Assembly: GCA_033026295.1 (NCBI GenBank)
Contig: CM065168.1
Location: 28,967,226 to 29,031,225, forward strand
Direction: 5' to 3'
DNA from: Channa striata
Lineage: Eukaryota > Chordata > Actinopteri > Anabantiformes > Channidae
DNA length: 64,000 nt
The position numbers and the translations under genes are program-made. Shown piece by piece: positions 57,701-63,704 of this stretch; the first letter of the stretch is position 1; each line of letters starts with the position of its first letter. Below the pieces are notes generated by a model, which had not been told where the DNA came from, did not search any database, and saw only the letters and a list, made by a program, of their open reading frames with translations.

Positions 57701-60700
57701 CAGCTCAAATAAACAGGGAGCATATGCAGACTGCATTTGAAAATATTTATAAAAATAAGGATTCTAGCCCTTACTTCTGCTGCTGTAAATAGAATATTAA
57801 ATTTGATTTTTTTTCAGTACTCTAAGACCTGACTGCTCTGTATTTCTGTATTATTACACTGAAATGTGTTAGAAGAGATGAAAATGACTTGGGAAATGGG
57901 TCACTGAATTGGCAGGAAATAAAATGGAGAAAATGTTTATTTCCTTAAAACTGAAGAGCTGAAATGATTAATCACATATTTAACCTACGAGTGCTGTGAA
58001 TTTCTATTTCTGAGTATATCAACAGGAAAATGTTCATCCGTCCAGAATTCAAATGGTAATAATTGCATTAATGCAGAAAATTTGGTCCAGAGCACGACGA
58101 TGACATTTTGTGTTTTCTGTACAAATGTTTACACATTTCTGACTTTTTATTCGTCCCTTTTCTCTGTCAGGTTATCCTCCTCATCCTCCTACTATATCCC
58201 TCGCGATGGTCCTAAGTCCTCATACAAGGAGTACATCAGCATGCTGCCAGCCACAGAGCACCCTGAGGTGTTTGGCCAGCACCCTAATGCTGACATTGCT
58301 AGTCAGATCGCTGAGACCAGGATGCTGTTTGACACTCTGGTTTCCTTGCAACCCCAGCTCTCCAGCCCCACTGCTGCGGGGGGTAGTCCCAGCGGTGAAA
58401 ATAAGGTTAGGACGGCGCAAAGTGATTATGCACAACTTAATAAAATGGCAAAAGATATTTATTTGATAACATCACCATCTTTTTTTCCAACTAATGCATA
58501 TACTGTAGTGTGCCATGGAAAGGGAGTGTTTACTTCTAAGACAGACTGGTCAATATTCCAAAGAAACCATGAAACCTCTGTACCATATGATTACACAACA
58601 CTGGCAGATGATATCATAAACTACAGGTCAACACTAGGGATCTGCTTCTAGCTGACATCACGTGGAGGAACATTCTCATTGCTCATACTGAGAACTTTGT
58701 AATCATGGCCCACCATGAATAGCAATTTAATCTTGTATGTTAGAGCTATTAATGGCTGATTGCTAGGTAATGTCGAACTATGCTAAATCCAGTTCAACTT
58801 CATGTTCTCATGTTTATTCTTTGCTAATACTGTAGTTTACTGCCATAGTAAGTTAATGTGTATCATCTACATTTTATCTGTGCTTCTAGGTATTAGAGCT
58901 GTTGGCGGATGTTTGTGCAAAGATCCCGCCACTGGTTGATTACGAGAGTGCCAGGTCCCTCCTCCAAGAAAATCCTTCACCTCTTAACGTGGTCCTGCTA
59001 CAAGAGATTCAGAGATACAACTCTCTGCTGGATACCATCCTGTATGAATACCGTGTGTGTGTGTTTGTGTCTGTGTGTATAAGTGCATTTTCATACATGT
59101 TAATGTTGTGAAATACAAGTGTCTGATGTGTGGTTTATATAGATAAACAAAATGAATAAATGACAAAATATGTATCTGGGCTGGCTGACAGCAGAGTGGC
59201 AAAAACTCAGTGGCCATAGTTCAGAGCCCTAATTTGCCACTTTTATCAAGACATCAATCAAAACATTGCAGCCAAATTAGCAAATAATTAGCAATAAGCA
59301 GCAGTTGCACACATATACACAATAACACTGAAATTGGTAAAGTGTTGGCACTAATTTAAATGGCGCGAAACAAATAAAAATCAGCTTTTGGATAATACCA
59401 TGCAGGTGCGCAAACATTTTATTGAATCTTGCATTGAATAGTAGGAACCTATGAATAATTTGGCATTAGAAAATTTGCCAGATGAATCGCAATTCCAATT
59501 AATAATATAGAGATAAAATAGTTGAACAGTTTGGTCTGTTTTGATTTACCAACGTTGTTTTCTGTGCTAATGGTGTGATCAGTTTGGGGTTGTCAAACTA
59601 ATTACACTGGTTTATTTGGTTGCAATGCAAAAAAAACCCCACACAAAACAAGTGAAGTAATTGCTAAGGGAAACGTGCTACATAAACCAGCTTAAAAAAA
59701 TGCAAATCATCAACAAGTGGCACAACAACAGGGAAAGGAGAACATGTCATTTAAAACTCCTAAAATTCATATGCCGCAGAGCATGTGGTAATTCTAAGAG
59801 ACCAACACTTGGAAACTAAGCGCTAAACATCTAGAATAAAAGGGGGTAAAATGAGAAATTTGATGCAGTAATTGTGTATTGTTTGTATGTTAGGTCGTCC
59901 CTGGTGGAGCTGGAGAAAGGGATTAAAGGCTTAGTGGTGATGTCGCCAAACTTGGAGGAGACCTTCAACTGCATCTATGATGCCCGTGTGCCACCCTTGT
60001 GGGAGAAGGTGCCCGTCAGACACAGATTACACACAATAACACATTCTCCTCCTGCACAAGTTTTCCTGAGGTTACATACAATATTAACATAAATGTATTA
60101 TTCGCCATTTATTATCTGTCTTCCTTACTAGCCTTCTCTCCTGCTTGAGACATTCTCAGCTATTTACTGCTTATAATGTACAAATGATGAACACACATGA
60201 TTGATGCACATGCTTATAACACAGCCTGTATGAGAGCCACTGAGGTGACACTTGCATAAAAAGGACACAGACTAAAATAAAGGACTTATGATAGGATCAA
60301 TAATTTGGGGACAACTGATCTTAACGCAAGTCAAAAAAGACTGCTGACTCTAGACTAAAATTCTAGAATAATTTCTAAAAAATTGGAGCAAAATAAACAC
60401 TGCAATGCAAGATAAGGCAGACAGCTAGGTTTATTTGTACACTGGTTTGTCTGACTTCATTTTCAGCCAAGGCTACAAATGACACATTTTTGTGCTGCCA
60501 TTTAATTGCGATCATTCAGATTTCCAATCAGGACTCTTGTGCATTGATCTTTATGATTTTGATCTGACACTATTCTGCGACTTTCACCCAGTCAAACAGC
60601 TGCAAGCCTGTCTATACTGACTCACTGGTCTGTTATTAAAGGTGTATTTATCCATCACTCTGCCTGGCTGCACAGACACACACGTATTGTTCTCCTCTGT

Positions 60701-63700
60701 CCAACCACGGGCACGTGCACACATACCCACACACACACACAGACACACACACACACAGTGACAGGGTCTTGGCATTGTTCCAGTTGTAATTCTCTCCAAA
60801 CACTCAATTCTGGCTGGCTTCATTATCACTGGACCTCTCTTTACAGTGGGGAAAGAACACAGGGTGCTGTCAGCCTGGGTCAAGAGGCTAGAAAGATTCT
60901 GGCTACAAGTGTGTGTTTGTGTGTGAGAGAGAGTCTTTGTGTCAGTGTAGTATGTGCGTCAGTGGAATGTGTGTGTCTTCGTAAGTGTGTTCCTACTGAG
61001 CAGGGGTCATTCGGGGCATTTCATGTTTATCTTCAGTGGTCCGATTCTGCCTCCATTATGATCTGTGCATAAAAGCATGTATGTGCGTGTATGTTTGTAT
61101 GTGCGTTTGTGCATGTGTGTGTTTGTAAGTGGCTGTTGAGGCATACTGTACCTTGGCCCTTGGTGGCTGAACAAAACCTGCATCTACGAACTGATCGTAG
61201 TGTAATAAGCAAAGTAAACCTTCCAAGGCCTGCTCCACTTTCCTGAAAAGATCCTGAGCTCATTGTGCTTCAGCCAGCAGCTTATTATTGCTGGATGTAC
61301 TGAATGTGCATCTGTGTGTGTATCTCTTTCCTTTTATAGGAATATTGGACAGCTATTAGGGCCGCTGCCTCCAGCTGAGCTTCTCTATTCCGCTGACCTC
61401 TTGTGAACTAGTTGACTCTCTGTCTTTCTCTTTCTTTTTCCTTTTTGTTTCTGGCAATCCACTATCTCCACATTTTCTCATTCTCTGTCCTGTAATTCTT
61501 TCTTGTCTGCATTTTATTCCTTGTCATGTTTATCTCCTATCTGCCGTTCCATCCATCCTGCTCTCGTTATTCTTTCCCTCTCCTCAGGCCTCGTCTGACC
61601 TCATCTGGTCCGAGAAGCATCAACAGCCCCTCGTAGACTCTGTCCTTCTTATTTATCCCTCCACCCATGCATCCTTCGCTTCTCCACCCCTCCTTGGCAT
61701 GGCAGCCTGTCATTAGTTCTGAGCTCACAGACTCATGGCTTTAATTTTGTCCTGCCTGCCCCTCTCTCTTCAGCCATTTTGTATCTGGTTTCTTCACAAG
61801 TATCTGATTTGCGTGTGTGTGTGTGTGTGTGCATGCTTGTAATTGCTACCTAGATGGGACCGAAAACATAATTTTCCTGCTGAGTTCAAACGCACTGTTA
61901 GGACATTTTGCCAGTACTAACCTTTGTTTGAGGTTTAAGACTTGGTTTTAGGCAAAGGGTCAGAATTGGGTTTAGTGTAAGCATTATGCATTTAATTGGG
62001 ATGGTTAAGATTAGGGTAAGGGGCTAAAAATGCATTGTTTCAACGAGCCTTGAAATACAAAGCTGTGGGTGGGTGTGGGCATGTCTTTTTAGCCTTCTGT
62101 GGACGCATTTTATATTAATGCCCTAAATTGTTGTGAGGACATTTTAGCTGGTCCACACAACTTTAAAGGGCTTTTTGAGGGTCAAGACTGAAATTAGGTT
62201 TTGGTTAGGGTTAGGGGAAGGGGGTGGGGCTTGTATTATGCCCATGATTGTCCTCACAAGTATAGAAAGGCAAACACGTCTGGGTGCGGGTGCGTCTGAG
62301 TGTGAGTGTGTGTGTGTGTGCTTCAGTCAAGAAAAGATTTTATCTATTTTTCATTTCCAGGACTGTCAGGTCAATCAGTGCACAAAACCAGGAAGTGATG
62401 TATTATGGTTTAAAAGTTATGTATTTTCAAAGTCACTGCGTTTCACAGGTGAAACGTATTTAACACAAATGTAACACTAGTTTATAGCTCTGGGGTGTTT
62501 TTTGTCAATCCTGTTTCGATAATTCCTTAATTTGTTTCTAGCAAAATGCAACACTTTACACTAGGGAGACTATTCCCTTTGTGTTTGTGTGTCTGTGTGT
62601 GTGTTCCTTGGTTGAGTGTTTAGGCTGTATAGCATATGCGCCTGTAAAAAATCTGAAAGAAATGTTTAAACCGTATGTACATCTCAGTGTACTGTGCTGG
62701 AGTGGTTGGCAATGCCGGCTCACAGATAGAAGGTCCCCGGTTCAAATCTCTGGTCGCCTGTGCCCTTTCTGTGTGGAGTCCCCCCCACCCCGAGAACTCG
62801 GGTTTCCGCCCACAGTCCAAAGACGTGCATGTCAGGTTAATGGGTGTCTCTGTGTTGCCCATTGTCTGTGTGTGTATGTAAAACATATTTGCAAGAAGCC
62901 ATTTAATGGCGACCTTAAACAAACAGCAGAGCCTCAAGAAGACTCTGTTTCGTGGAGCCTCATTCTAAAGCTGCGCTTCTTTCCGATGAGCACCGAGTGT
63001 GCGATGTCTCTTACTTCACACAGTTCTACACTTCATGTGTGCTGTTGGATGGAGGTTCTACATGACTCAGTGCTGCTCCTACTGTTTCTAACATGGAATC
63101 TGTGTCACCCTCTCTGCCCACTAGGCCTACCCCTCACTAAAGCCCCTGGCAGCATGGACTAGGGATCTTTGCCAGCGAGTTGATCAGTTTGCACGCTGGG
63201 CAGAGACAGCCCAGCCCCCCGTCTTGTTCTGGCTCTCTGGCTTCACCTTTCCCAACGGCTTCCTCACTGCAGTGCTGCAGTCCTCTGCTCGACAGCACAA
63301 CGTGAGAGTTCACGCAGCCACAGTGCAGTTATGTAGTTAAGCATGTGCTTTTGAATTTGCTCAGCGAGTTATTGAAGGGCATTCATTAGCTAGACACAGC
63401 AATTAATTCAATTAGATAAGTGAAGACTGAAGCCTTTTTCACAATTAGAATGTTTTGTGTTTTATTGTCACTCCACAACACTTGATTTCATAAAGTCAGC
63501 CTCTTTGTGTTGTTAAGAATGTGGAGAAAGTTTTCTGACAGATATGCATTCATACACACTGTGCTGCTTATATGGACATTAACATCTTGTCCATTCAACA
63601 TTTAACATTGTGTGAAACTGTTCTTGCAGATTTCAGTGGACACACTGTCCTGGGAGTTTATAGTGTCCACTGTGGATGACAGCAACCTCATTTACCCGCC

Positions 63701-63704
63701 CAAG
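2892..63704 (+). CDS. dnah2: Axonemal dynein heavy chain 2 (inner dynein arm I1/f, 1-beta chain), 85 coding exons, 3' end outside window
   Basis: This is a motor ATPase of ciliary and flagellar axonemes; DNAH2 pairs with DNAH10 in the two-headed inner-arm dynein I1/f and slides doublet microtubules. The 85 exons join phase-perfectly into 13,005 nt, or 4,335 codons, with no internal stop or frameshift. The order is tail, linker, six AAA modules with a stalk between AAA4 and AAA5, then C-terminal domain. P-loops are GPAGTGKT (residues about 1812-1819, AAA1), GMTGSAKT (2093-2100, AAA2), GPVGTGKT (2425-2432, AAA3) and GVGGSGRQ (2770-2777, AAA4). Human DNAH2, as I recall it, has 4,427 residues; about 100 C-terminal residues are missing here because the gene runs off the window. 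The start is the ATG at 2892, which gives an N-terminus about 80-90 residues shorter than human. Two introns (22 and 30) have GC donors. The assignment to DNAH2 rather than another DNAH rests on near-identity of long stretches to the remembered human protein, tail included. Confidence 0.93.
4862..6432. other. Intron 5, nothing recognised
   Basis: This 1.57-kb intron contains a short poly(A) run near 5275-5287 and otherwise unique-looking AT-rich sequence. The frame on the minus strand around 4809-5117 overlaps exon 5 and shows no protein family signature. Confidence 0.5.
8027..9781. other. Intron 8, nothing recognised
   Basis: A 1.75-kb AT-rich intron. No transposon termini, tandem repeat or plausible exon was seen; the minus-strand frame at 8199-8543 has no recognisable features. 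Confidence 0.45.
10978..11010. repeat. (CA)n microsatellite in intron 10
   Basis: A CA dinucleotide run of about 16 units begins roughly a dozen bases after the exon 10 donor (10966). It is seen directly. Confidence 0.95.
11559..11785. repeat. Dispersed repeat copy 1 (intron 10)
   Basis: This begins with the motif GATCAGGCATAACATTATGA, which I recognise as recurrent in fish genomes. It continues with a segment (about 11638-11730) that is repeated in diverged form at about 14876-14965, including shared GTTATAATTT, CTATGTG and TTATTATTGAGG blocks, and ends near a TCAAAACATTA block. I cannot assign a family; a degraded DNA transposon is most likely. Confidence 0.5.
11818..17358 (+). CDS. dnah2: dnah2 coding exons 11-20: tail part 2 (residues 519-1071)
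   Basis: Exons: 11818-12000, 12096-12310, 12493-12639, 12864-13020, 13300-13409, 13537-13666, 14520-14699, 16240-16384, 16789-16981, 17158-17358. This is the middle of the extended helical-bundle tail (DHC_N1). Landmarks are NINFD in exon 12, SRAINGDSKASPNPLF in exon 17, EQDEEIKKIQ in exon 19 and LNIRFVILDCSPLKSSLVQH in exon 20. The exon 12-13 junction forms FDNN where human reads FDKS. All splice phases agree. Introns 10 and 16-17 hold repeats. Confidence 0.88.
14868..15060. repeat. Dispersed repeat copy 2 (intron 17)
   Basis: This is a diverged second copy of the repeat at 11559-11785, in the same orientation. It shares GTTATAATTT, CTATGTG and TTATTATTGAGG blocks in the same order, followed by a CCAAAACATTAGA block. 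A local inverted repeat (GGGTACGATGCACTCC against GGAGTTCTTTGTACCC) sits inside it. Family not assigned. Confidence 0.45.
15061..16239. other. Remainder of intron 17, nothing recognised
   Basis: About 1.2 kb of AT-rich intron between the repeat copy and the exon 18 acceptor. No exon, transposon terminus or tandem array was seen. Confidence 0.45.
17631..23909 (+). CDS. dnah2: dnah2 coding exons 21-29: distal tail to start of linker (residues 1072-1512)
   Basis: Exons: 17631-17787, 18186-18360, 18636-18799, 19092-19253, 19602-19705, 20573-20729, 21179-21261, 23335-23515, 23771-23909. This segment passes from the tail into dynein heavy chain region 2 (DHC_N2), the linker that swings during the power stroke. 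FKRIIPLIADMRNPAMRDR in exon 25, and VFQALEDNQVILSTMKASR plus IEMILIVQRQWIYLE in exon 28, are typical linker sequences. Exon 22 ends at 18360 with a GC instead of GT donor; only that junction restores the frame. Intron 27 (2.07 kb) contains a hAT transposase pseudogene. Confidence 0.88.
21746..22311 (+). pseudogene. hAT-family transposase remnant (ZBED/GTF2IRD2-like) in intron 27
   Basis: Translated pieces in sense orientation match the catalytic region of domesticated-type hAT transposases. They are NLKEDLLFCK (about 21775-21803), then DELFKIIDTYLKEAE, then a stretch ending VNYINTR, SRWLSRGKVFELRDEIL (about 22099-22155), and after a frame change AYLSDRLQKLNELNLQMQG (about 22220-22278). At least two frame shifts (near 21805 and near 22158) and a stop separate them. 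The zinc-finger N-terminus and dimerisation C-terminus are not visible. This is a dead fragment, unrelated to dnah2 function. Confidence 0.75.
24115..24250. repeat. Possible degraded GGTTAGGG-type teleost repeat (intron 29)
   Basis: The order of short blocks (GGTTAAGGCAGGGTAGGG, TTTAGGAAATG, GTCCACATAAGGGATG) resembles the dispersed repeat found more clearly at 61855-62275. The match is weak and could be chance. Confidence 0.25.
24528..26826 (+). CDS. dnah2: dnah2 coding exons 30-35: linker (residues 1513-1792)
   Basis: Exons: 24528-24745, 25078-25170, 25339-25464, 25711-25821, 26169-26357, 26723-26826. The diagnostic linker sequences LDMYLETKRQLFPRFYFLSN and EALQPHLKKCFDNI lie in exon 30. 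The exon 34-35 segment ends in EYLGNSGRLVITPLTDR, which leads into AAA1. Exon 30 ends in IEK followed by a GC donor (24746-24747); the next exon begins VTN, at the same place as the remembered human IQK-V junction. Confidence 0.9.
27266..30236 (+). CDS. dnah2: dnah2 coding exons 36-40: AAA1, main ATPase site (residues 1793-2052)
   Basis: Exons: 27266-27455, 27853-28033, 28142-28269, 29394-29546, 30111-30236. AAA1 is the principal ATP-hydrolysing module. Walker A GPAGTGKT is at 27321-27344. Walker B CFDEFNRI and the sensor-1 region ITMNPGYAGRTELPDNLK are in exons 37-38. Exon 39 carries DFGLRALTSLLRYAGKKRR. All catalytic residues expected of an active AAA1 are present. Intron 38 contains an L2-type LINE 3' end. 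Confidence 0.95.
28590..28850 (+). mobile_element. L2-type LINE 3' end fragment in intron 38
   Basis: From 28644 the + strand encodes GDRAFCSAAPRSWNSLPE, the conserved C-terminal signature of the reverse transcriptase ORF of L2/CR1-clade non-LTR elements. It is followed by a 3' tail ending in a short A/T-rich repeat (ATTATTATTAATATTA near 28833-28848), as usual for these elements. The element is severely 5'-truncated and the frame breaks after about 28 codons. Confidence 0.75.
30476..35427 (+). CDS. dnah2: dnah2 coding exons 41-46: AAA2 with altered Walker A (residues 2053-2360)
   Basis: Exons: 30476-30694, 31599-31716, 32801-32937, 34741-34878, 35016-35174, 35275-35427. AAA2 normally binds but does not cycle nucleotide. 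The P-loop in exon 41 reads GMTGSAKT (30596-30619), with alanine (GCT, 30611-30613) where the Walker A consensus has the glycine before lysine; human DNAH2, as I recall, has GCTGSGKT. Walker B-like WIVFDGPVDTLWIESMNSV is in exon 43, and PATVSRCGMVY, which ends the AAA2 large subdomain, is in exon 44. Intron 43 (1.8 kb) is packed with Tc1 and MITE insertions. Confidence 0.93.
30709..30770. repeat. Poly(A) followed by (TA)n microsatellite in intron 41
   Basis: A run of about 19 A residues passes directly into about 21 TA units. It begins 14 bases after the exon 41 splice donor at 30695. It is seen directly. Confidence 0.95.
31717..32800. other. Intron 42, nothing recognised
   Basis: A 1.08-kb AT-rich intron with no transposon termini or plausible exon. 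Short frames at 32205-32701 on both strands lack any protein signature. Confidence 0.45.
32985..33440 (+). mobile_element. Tc1-like transposon remnant, 5' part (intron 43)
   Basis: The terminal inverted repeat resembles those of the copies at 36364 and 49333, with the core GTATTCAGAAAGTTTTCAGA. Degraded transposase sequence in the + direction follows, with KIPMVTRTKLQRSS and a GFERND block that aligns to the other copies. A short direct duplication of GCACTGCAGAGGAGGGCA-like sequence sits at about 33066-33103. Multiple frame breaks make it inactive. Confidence 0.65.
33542..33730. mobile_element. 189-bp hAT-type MITE with 8-bp target site duplication
   Basis: The ends are near-perfect inverted repeats: CAGGGATGTCGAACTCCAGG at 33542-33561 and CCTGGAGTTCGACACCCCTG at 33711-33730. 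They are flanked by identical 8-bp duplications TTCCTGAG at 33534-33541 and 33731-33738. No coding capacity. Eight-bp duplications and this size are typical of non-autonomous hAT elements; the sequence family is common in fish. Confidence 0.85.
34345..34575 (+). mobile_element. Tc1-like transposon remnant, 3' part (intron 43)
   Basis: The + strand contains characteristic Tc1 blocks: ATGTCTGGAGGAAACCAGG (about 34448-34466) and GGACCTCAGACTGGGCCGAA with GGTTCACCTTCC (about 34507-34538). It is in the same orientation as the 5' fragment at 32985-33440 and is probably the other half of one copy, split by about 0.9 kb that includes the MITE. No 3' terminal repeat is seen. Confidence 0.65.
35740..36125. 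repeat. Purine-rich, A-rich stretch in intron 46, possible dispersed repeat
   Basis: Nearly 400 bases are strongly purine-biased on the + strand (AACAAGG, GAAACAAC, AGGAAACAGGAGC blocks). The composition resembles a common fish interspersed repeat, but I cannot name a family or see termini. Confidence 0.35.
36215..41147 (+). CDS. dnah2: dnah2 coding exons 47-53: AAA3 (residues 2361-2701)
   Basis: Exons: 36215-36306, 37365-37560, 38363-38587, 38717-38821, 40238-40426, 40741-40826, 41017-41147. AAA3 is the regulatory nucleotide site. Walker A GPVGTGKT is at 37465-37488 and is intact. The Walker B segment FLDDLNMP and FGSQPPLELLRHWIDYGFWYD are in exon 49. GPPGGGRT with SRFNLINMTFP is in exon 50, and the conserved LFNLRDISKVFQG spans exons 51-52. 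Intron 47 holds a Tc1-like remnant and intron 53 a pogo-like element. Confidence 0.94.
36364..37227 (-). mobile_element. Tc1-like element, internally deleted, with both inverted repeats (intron 47)
   Basis: The ends are inverted repeats (GAGTGAATTCAAAAGTTGTC at 36364 and its counterpart ending at 37227), each next to a TA dinucleotide (36362-36363 and 37228-37229), the Tc1/mariner target. On the minus strand VVTLTELQRS (about 37080-37110) and later CHAWRKP-like sequence match Tc1 transposase. At 864 bp it is shorter than a full Tc1 element (about 1.3-1.6 kb) and the frame is broken. Confidence 0.8.
38822..40237. other. Intron 50 with one repeat fragment
   Basis: A 1.4-kb AT-rich intron. Apart from the dispersed repeat fragment at 39333-39515, nothing is recognised. 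Confidence 0.45.
39333..39515 (+). repeat. Dispersed teleost repeat fragment A (intron 50)
   Basis: Blocks GAAACCAGCAGAACCAGGCTC (split here by small gaps), GCTGAGAGGAGC, TTGGTCCCCCAGCAGTCTAA and GCCTATAGCAGCATGACTA occur in the order known from a very abundant fish interspersed repeat. The same family appears at 43675-43850. The repeat's class is not assigned here. Confidence 0.6.
41180..41345. repeat. Degraded GGTTA-rich teleost repeat (intron 53)
   Basis: TTGTGGGGACCAGAATCTGG, AATGGTCC and a run of GGTTA/GGATGG-like blocks (AAAGGTTATGGTTAAGGAT) resemble the repeat doublet at 61855-62275. It lies immediately left of the pogo-like element. Confidence 0.45.
41353..41950 (-). mobile_element. 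Pogo-like (Tc1/mariner superfamily) element, internally deleted
   Basis: A 598-bp element with inverted ends (CCGTATTTTCTGCACTATAA left; matching TTATAGTGCGGAGAATACGG right), bounded by TA on both sides (41351-41352 and 41951-41952). Internal ATAAGGCGCA motifs repeat near both ends. The minus strand from about 41730 to 41506 encodes the C-terminal tail of a pogo/Tigger-type transposase: WIVKAWADIS, VVRAFRKAGIVTELP and an acidic end FNSDTEEEEFEAFVDEE followed by a stop. The catalytic DDE domain is deleted. Family assignment is from recollection of fish elements. Confidence 0.75.
42110..46044 (+). CDS. dnah2: dnah2 coding exons 54-59: AAA4 (residues 2701-2998)
   Basis: Exons: 42110-42259, 42758-42925, 43160-43320, 44135-44274, 45287-45419, 45905-46044. 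The P-loop is GVGGSGRQS (from 42811), the usual axonemal-dynein AAA4 form with Arg-Gln in place of Lys-Thr. Other landmarks are FLEDINNILSSGEVPNLY in exon 56, ERVRNNLHIVLCMSPVG in exon 57, YPALVNCTTIDWF in exon 58 and NYVTPTNYLELVSGYKK, which ends exon 59 just before the stalk. Confidence 0.94.
43675..43850 (+). repeat. Dispersed teleost repeat fragment B (intron 56)
   Basis: It starts at TTCAGTTCAAATTTATTTAT, followed by CAAGACATTTTACATGATAA, GGCAACAGTTGAGAGGAAAA and ACTCCCTTTAACGGAAGCAA, ending in CAGAACCAGACTCAGG. This is the usual order of an abundant fish repeat; the end overlaps in content with fragment A at 39333-39515. Confidence 0.65.
44275..45286. other. Intron 57, nothing recognised
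   Basis: A 1.0-kb intron of mixed composition. No transposon termini, tandem array or plausible exon was seen. Confidence 0.45.
46289..48589 (+). CDS. dnah2: dnah2 coding exons 60-65: stalk coiled coil and microtubule-binding domain (residues 2999-3306)
   Basis: Exons: 46289-46499, 46701-46817, 47034-47175, 47677-47846, 48157-48273, 48425-48589. Exons 60-61 encode stalk helix CC1, rich in Lys and Glu heptads. Exons 62-63 encode the globular microtubule-binding domain; LESLNKKDMTEIKSYGRPP, TWAEAKRQLG and FDKDNISDRVLKKI are its landmarks. Exons 64-65 encode returning helix CC2, starting at VEPKRAQLNTA. CC1 and CC2 form the antiparallel stalk whose sliding register relays ATP state to microtubule affinity. 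Confidence 0.94.
48714..52927 (+). CDS. dnah2: dnah2 coding exons 66-73: strut and AAA5 (residues 3307-3678)
   Basis: Exons: 48714-48836, 49171-49319, 50588-50654, 51110-51260, 51535-51683, 51803-51936, 52423-52567, 52728-52927. AAA5 is structural in dyneins and lacks a working P-loop. WNIQGLPSDAFSTENGIIV is in exon 67. Exon 68 is only 67 nt and is read as WPLMVDPQVQALKWIKNMEM. FRFYITTKLSNPHY is in exon 70, and LLDDVQLVNTLQTS in exon 72. Intron 67 is almost wholly filled by a Tc1-like element. Confidence 0.93.
49333..50422 (+). mobile_element. Tc1-like element, defective, filling intron 67
   Basis: Terminal inverted repeats (CAGTCCATTCGCAATGTTTT left; counterpart ending GAATGCACTTG right) are each flanked by TA (49331-49332 and 50423-50424). 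From 49598 the + strand reads MRSKKLPAELRNRIVARHRS, the start of Tc1 transposase with its helix-turn-helix, then NPMVTLTEH. A Tc1 3' block (GGACCTCAGACAGG with GGTTCACCTTCCAACA) is at about 50030-50067. It is about 1.09 kb and frame-broken, so inactive. It begins 13 bases after the exon 67 donor and occupies 86% of the intron. Confidence 0.82.
53063..53295 (-). repeat. tRNA-box-bearing dispersed teleost repeat, copy 1 (intron 73)
   Basis: The blocks GTACACCCTGGACAGGTTGC, CATGCATGTCTTTGGACTG, GGGATTCAAACC and GTGAGGCAGAAGCGCTGACC are the reverse complement of a very common fish repeat. The minus strand at 53246-53235 reads GGTTTGAATCCC, similar to a polymerase III B box, which suggests a SINE-like origin. 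A second copy in the opposite orientation is at 62690-62880. Confidence 0.65.
54118..58405 (+). CDS. dnah2: dnah2 coding exons 74-81: AAA6 and beyond (residues 3679-4162)
   Basis: Exons: 54118-54244, 54543-54729, 54962-55110, 55332-55515, 55757-55947, 56032-56223, 56677-56861, 58171-58405. AAA6 landmarks are MLIVRSLRQDRV in exon 76, SPGVDPTGALVQLA and SLGQGQAPIAK in exon 77, VFLANCHLSLSWMPDLDKLV in exon 78, and AGVNYGGHVTDDWDRRLL in exon 80. Intron 78 (55948-56031) is 84 nt, divisible by three and without an in-frame stop, so retention would insert 28 residues without breaking the protein. Exon 81 ends in a low-complexity Ser/Gly/Pro stretch just before its donor. Confidence 0.93.
56882..56906. 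repeat. (CA)n microsatellite in intron 80
   Basis: About 12 CA units begin 20 bases after the exon 80 donor (56862). It is seen directly. Confidence 0.9.
56907..58170. other. Remainder of intron 80, nothing recognised
   Basis: About 1.26 kb of AT-rich intron with no transposon termini or plausible exon. Confidence 0.45.
58890..63704 (+). CDS. dnah2: dnah2 coding exons 82-85: C-terminal domain, incomplete (residues 4163-4335)
   Basis: Exons: 58890-59041, 59894-60008, 63125-63301, 63630-63704. NVVLLQEIQRYNSLLDTI, LEKGIKGLVVMS, FWLSGFTFPNGFLTAVLQ and the closing WEFIVSTVDDSNLIYPPK match the C-terminal domain of axonemal dyneins. In the human protein about 100 more residues follow YPPK, so one or more exons with the stop codon and 3' UTR must lie past position 64000. 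Intron 83 is the longest in the gene (3.1 kb). Confidence 0.92.
60009..61800. other. Left part of intron 83: simple-sequence and pyrimidine-rich tracts
   Basis: This contains CA-rich (about 60675-60760) and TG-rich (about 60905-61130, imperfect) stretches, and a long C/T-biased region (about 61380-61800). None is a clean tandem array, and no exon was recognised. Confidence 0.55.
61855..62275 (+). repeat. Tandem pair of a GGTTAGGG-rich teleost dispersed repeat (intron 83)
   Basis: Two successive units share GAGGACATTTTAGCTGGTCC or a diverged form, then GGTTTAAGACTTGGTTTTAG or a diverged form, then GTTAGGG/GGTAAGGGG runs, ending in a CATTGTTTCAACGAG or GATTGTCCTCACAAG block. Unit 1 covers about 61855-62060 and unit 2 about 62095-62275. 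A (GT)n run precedes unit 1 (61817-61831). The family is abundant in fish; class unknown to me. Confidence 0.6.
62690..62880 (+). repeat. tRNA-box-bearing dispersed teleost repeat, copy 2 (intron 83)
   Basis: The sequence runs AGTGGTTGGCAATGCCGGCT, CACAGATAGAAGGTCCCCGG, then GGTTCAAATCTC (62739-62750, B-box-like), CCTTTCTGTGTGGAGT, CCCACAGTCCAAAGACGTGC and ATGTCAGGTTAATGGGTG. This is the same family as 53063-53295 in the opposite orientation. The tRNA-like start suggests a SINE. Confidence 0.65.

Noticed and set aside
58082..58651. 189-codon open frame on the + strand
   Set aside because: It is exon 81 of dnah2 (58171-58405) with intron sequence read through at both ends.
62206..62222. Interstitial telomere sequence (GGTTAGGGTTAGGGG)
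   Set aside because: Only two TTAGGG units, embedded in a known type of longer dispersed repeat.
62739..62750. tRNA gene suggested by a B-box-like motif
   Set aside because: No cloverleaf or anticodon arm can be formed around it, and the surrounding sequence is a dispersed repeat.
62581..63162. 193-codon open frame on the + strand
   Set aside because: It crosses the tRNA-box repeat and ends in exon 84 in a frame other than the dynein frame.
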